Assembly: GCA_033961575.1 (NCBI GenBank)
Contig: CM066727.1
Location: 152,443,434 to 152,507,433, forward strand
Direction: 5' to 3'
Length of the DNA stretch: 64,000 nt
Source of the DNA: Aselliscus stoliczkanus
Lineage: Eukaryota > Chordata > Mammalia > Chiroptera > Hipposideridae
Part shown: in pieces, positions 61,426 through 64,000 of the stretch
How the letters are laid out: every line of letters begins with the position of its first letter
Position numbering within the stretch: the stretch's first letter is position 1
Notes under the pieces: generated by a model
Database searches by the model: none
What the model saw: the letters and a program-made list of their open reading frames with translations, nothing else
Told to the model about the DNA's origin: nothing
Made by a program: the position numbers and the translations under genes

Positions 61426-62019
61426 TATGGTTAGGATCAGAGAGAAAAAAGCAAAACAAAGAACTGAAGAAGTGGAGAAGAGAAAAGCAGCAGAGAGATG
61501 TTAATTTTTGATTAGGGAGGGGACAGTGAATCAGATTAAGAGAAGCAAGTGGCAGGTCCTGTATCCCCAAGGAGGGAAGCAGGAAGAGGGTGGGGAATTG
61601 GGAGAAAGGGTTTGGAGTGGGCTGACCCGGAGTCCCAGAGCCCTCTTTAGGGGAGATGAGTGAAGCTTGAGTTCTCTCAGTTTGTTCTACCTGGGAAACC
61701 ACTGTGGCATGAGGGCCCCACCTGTGAGAGATGAGTCAAAAGTGGGCTTTGAGCTACAACATCCCTGACCACAGACATGCAGAGCAAGTAGGGCTGAGGT
61801 TACACTGAGGCTGAGCCCTGGGCTGGTCTCTCAACAGAGGGTGGAGCGTCCGTTACATACACATTCTATGCCTGAGATCACACAGGTGGTGGGGAGCAGG
61901 ACAGGGGCTGTCAACAACTTGGTACCCCACCCCTTTCCCACACTCTGTGCAGAACATCTGGATTTGAGTCTAGGCTGAGGAGGAAGCAGATGCTTCATGA
62001 CAAGGAGTTACTGGGCCTG

Positions 62020-62700
62020 TCTCATACACCACTGATGGGGATGTTAACTGACACAGTCTCTAAGGAGGTGATGTTGGCAATACTCACCAGTATTACAAAT
62101 GACACATATTTATTGACCCTACTAATCCTCTTCCAGGGATTTATCCTAGATTCACTTGCACACATATGAAATGATAAGTATGTGAATTTTCACTGCAGCA
62201 TTATTTACAATAGTGAACAATTAGAAACAATTTAAATCTCCATCATGAGAGACTAACTATATTATGATATATCCATGCAATGAAAAACTATACAGTTGTA
62301 AAAATGAACAAGGAATTTCTTTATTTTCTTGGGTACGAGGATCTCCAAGAAAAGTAGTTAAAAAAAAAGTAAGATGCAGGGCCGGCCGAGTGGCGCGGTG
62401 GTTAAGAGCTGGCTTGGGACACCAGCGGCCCCGGTTTGGGTCCCACATATGAGGGCCAGTGATACTGCCCTCAAAAAAAAAAAAAAAAAAAAAAAGTAAG
62501 ATGCAGAACTGTGTGTATTCTACTCTTTGTAGAATTCTACCATTTGAGTATACCATTTAAAGAGCATATATACAGTCATATTAGTTTGTATGTACATAAA
62601 ACAATCTCTAGAATCTAGAATGACTATAGGCAACAAAAGATAATAAATGATGATTATTTGGAGTGGCTAGAAACTAGGGTTGATGGGGGATAGGAATGGA
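62020..62700 (+). repeat. L1 LINE 3' fragment interrupted by a SINE
   Basis: CCTCTTCCAGGGATTTATCC, CACTGCAGCATTATTTACAA and ATTATGATATATCCATGCAA are conserved L1 passages. Confidence 0.8.
62380..62495 (+). repeat. Short tRNA-derived SINE
   Basis: GGCCGGCCGAGTGGCGCGGT to ATACTGCCCTC plus a 23-base A-tail. The duplication AAGTAAGATGCAG flanks it. It is close to the consensus of the class. Confidence 0.94.
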
Positions 62701-62726
62701 AGATTTCTCATCCTCTTATTTAGTTT

Positions 62727-62836
62727 TTTTTTTTTTTTTTTGAGGGCAGTGTCACTGGCCTTCATATGTGGGACCCGAACCGGGGCCCCTGATGTCCCAA
62801 GCCAGCGCTTAACCACCACGCCAATCGGCCGGCCCT
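62727..62836 (-). repeat. Short tRNA-derived SINE
   Basis: On the minus strand: GGGCCGGCCGATTGGCGTGG to CACTGCCCTC and a long A-tail. Confidence 0.92.
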
Positions 62837-62849
62837 CATTTTAACCATT

Positions 62850-62920
62850 TTTTTTTTTTTTTTAGCTGAGCCATCCTGCTACCTGTTGGTAGCTCAGCGG
62901 CTGCTCAGCTCGGGCTGGGC
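62850..62920 (-). repeat. 5'-truncated simple tRNA-derived SINE
   Basis: Only the distal part (GCCCAGCCCGAGCTGAGCAG to GATGGCTCAGCTAAAA) remains. The duplication CATTTTAACCATTTTT flanks it, so it inserted already truncated. Confidence 0.85.
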
Positions 62921-63540
62921 ACATTTTAACCATTTTTAAGTGCACAGCTCATTGGCATTAAGTACATTCACAATGCCATGCAACCATAAACACGATCTAG
63001 TTCCAGAACTTTTTCTTCACCCCAAAAGGAAACTTCCCATTAAGCAGTCACTCCCCATCTTCCCTTCCTCCCCAGCCCCCTGGCAACCACTAATCTACTT
63101 TCTATCTCTATGAATTTGTTTAGTGCAGGGGTTGGCAAACTGCGGCTCTCGAGCCACATGTGACTCTTTGGGTACGTTCCATCTCAAAAGTTTGCTGACC
63201 CCTGGAAGAGCCAATCCTGTCCCTCATAACAATTTAAAAATTATTCGAGAGCCACAAATATATTTTTACATAATCACCATTATGTGAATAATATCCACAC
63301 TGTCTTGATGACTGTGGCCTTTATAGTAAGTTGTGAAATCCGAAAATGTGAGTCCCCCTACTTCACTCTTTTTCAAGATTGTTTTGGCTATTCATGCAAT
63401 TCCATATGAATTTTATGATCAGCTTACCATTTCTGTAAAAAAGGCCAATGGGATTTCACTTTTTAATTTTTGAAGCATGGTAAGGAATTGGCTATTTAAA
63501 ATTTTAATTGATTTTTGAAAAATCAGAAATTTGCTTGGTT
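62921..63540 (-). repeat. L1 LINE fragment, antisense
   Basis: GCATTAAGTACATTCACAAT, CCCCCTGGCAACCACTAATC and TTTTTCAAGATTGTTTTGGC are reverse-complement L1 passages. A small hAT element interrupts them. Confidence 0.75.
63126..63204. mobile_element. Miniature hAT-like element, 79 bp
   Basis: The ends CAGGGGTTGGCAAACT and AGTTTGCTGACCCCTG are inverted repeats differing at two positions. GAGCCACATG (63151) and GAGAGCCACA (63247), found outside the right end, suggest part of a larger element. No clear 8-bp duplication is seen. Confidence 0.7.
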
Positions 63541-64000
63541 TTCTCCAGAGATCACAGGAATTGGAATGGCTGCCTCTGGCTCTTTCTCTACTCTAGATTC
63601 CCTTTGCACAAAGTAGAGGAAAAGAAAAATTTTTTACAACCTCTGGCCTTCCTTCTTCAGTTATCCCAGACCTTTAGAAAGTTCTTCGTATGGTTTAATC
63701 TTTATTCCTTTTGCTACCATGTCCATCAAGTACAGCTAATCTTCCCTGCCTCTTTCACACACTCATCTCTTCAAGCTTTTTCTTTTCTCTCCTATTCTCT
63801 GACTTTCCCCCCCTTATTTAGAGCCTCTGACCCTCTTCCCTTATATGAATCCAAGATTGTAAAAGCTATAAGAGCTGTCAGGTTATTCAATGCCCTCACT
63901 TTACAGATGTGGAAACTAAGGCCCAAAGAGAAAGTCTGACTTACCACACAGCCAATGAGTGACGGAGGCAGGACCAGAACCTGGTTTCCCATTTGGTTCT

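Larger units (their letters stand above)
58216..64000. other. Spacer downstream of RARG
   Basis: It contains SINEs, MIR, L1 and hAT relics. No exon of ITGB7, the gene expected next by synteny, is recognisable. Repeat-free stretches at 58.6-59.7 and 61.4-62.0 kb could hold its promoter or leader exon, but no coding sequence supports it. Confidence 0.55.

Noticed and set aside
59000..64000. Start of ITGB7, expected next to RARG
   Set aside because: No signal peptide exon or integrin beta sequence is recognisable on either strand; it probably begins beyond the window or has only a leader exon here.

Overview
This window is nuclear DNA from a placental mammal. It holds three protein-coding loci in the order ESPL1, MFSD5, RARG, which is the neighbourhood found on human 12q13.13. 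Exons are short, conserved and bounded by GT/AG splice sites, and introns and spacers are full of SINE, LINE and old DNA-transposon copies. The dominant recent repeats are tRNA-derived SINEs whose heads begin GGGCCGGCCGAGTGGCGCGG or GGCCGGCCGAGTGGCTCAG. From memory I associate these with bats, most likely the horseshoe/roundleaf (Rhinolophus/Hipposideros) group. The mammalian origin is certain; the bat assignment is an inference.

Layout. Positions 1 to about 13.65 kb hold the 5' half of ESPL1 (separase) on the minus strand: 16 coding exons encoding residues 1-1061, with the catalytic half beyond base 1. Its CpG-containing promoter lies at about 13.65-13.80 kb. From 13.8 to 21.0 kb there is a gene-free spacer with nested SINEs and a mariner MITE. 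MFSD5 (molybdate transporter) occupies about 21.0-23.5 kb on the minus strand, with a one-exon CDS and a separate 5' leader exon. From 23.5 to 36.9 kb there is a second spacer with L1, L2 and MIR relics, simple repeats and one unexplained minus-strand cysteine-rich ORF at 29.2-29.7 kb. RARG (retinoic acid receptor gamma) spans about 37.2-58.2 kb on the plus strand. Promoter P1 and leader exon lie at 37.2-37.4 kb and the RARG1 first coding exon at 41.8 kb. A CpG island with the internal promoter P2 lies at 46.9-48.7 kb, and the RARG2 first coding exon at 48.7 kb. Seven common exons follow from 53.2 to 57.1 kb, with the poly(A) signal at 58.19 kb. From 58.2 to 64.0 kb there is spacer; the neighbour expected from synteny (ITGB7) is not recognisable.

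Function. The loci do not form a pathway: separase cleaves cohesin at anaphase, MFSD5 imports molybdate, and RARG is a ligand-activated transcription factor. All reading frames join without a break across every intron. The most interesting departures are a one-base shift that replaces and lengthens the RARG C-terminus, a retinoic acid response element at P2 with a weakened second half-site, an upstream ORF overlapping the MFSD5 start, the cysteine-rich orphan ORF, and a TCACGTG E-box at three of the promoters. The SINEs show distinct structural classes (short, long, simple and composite) and several nested insertions.
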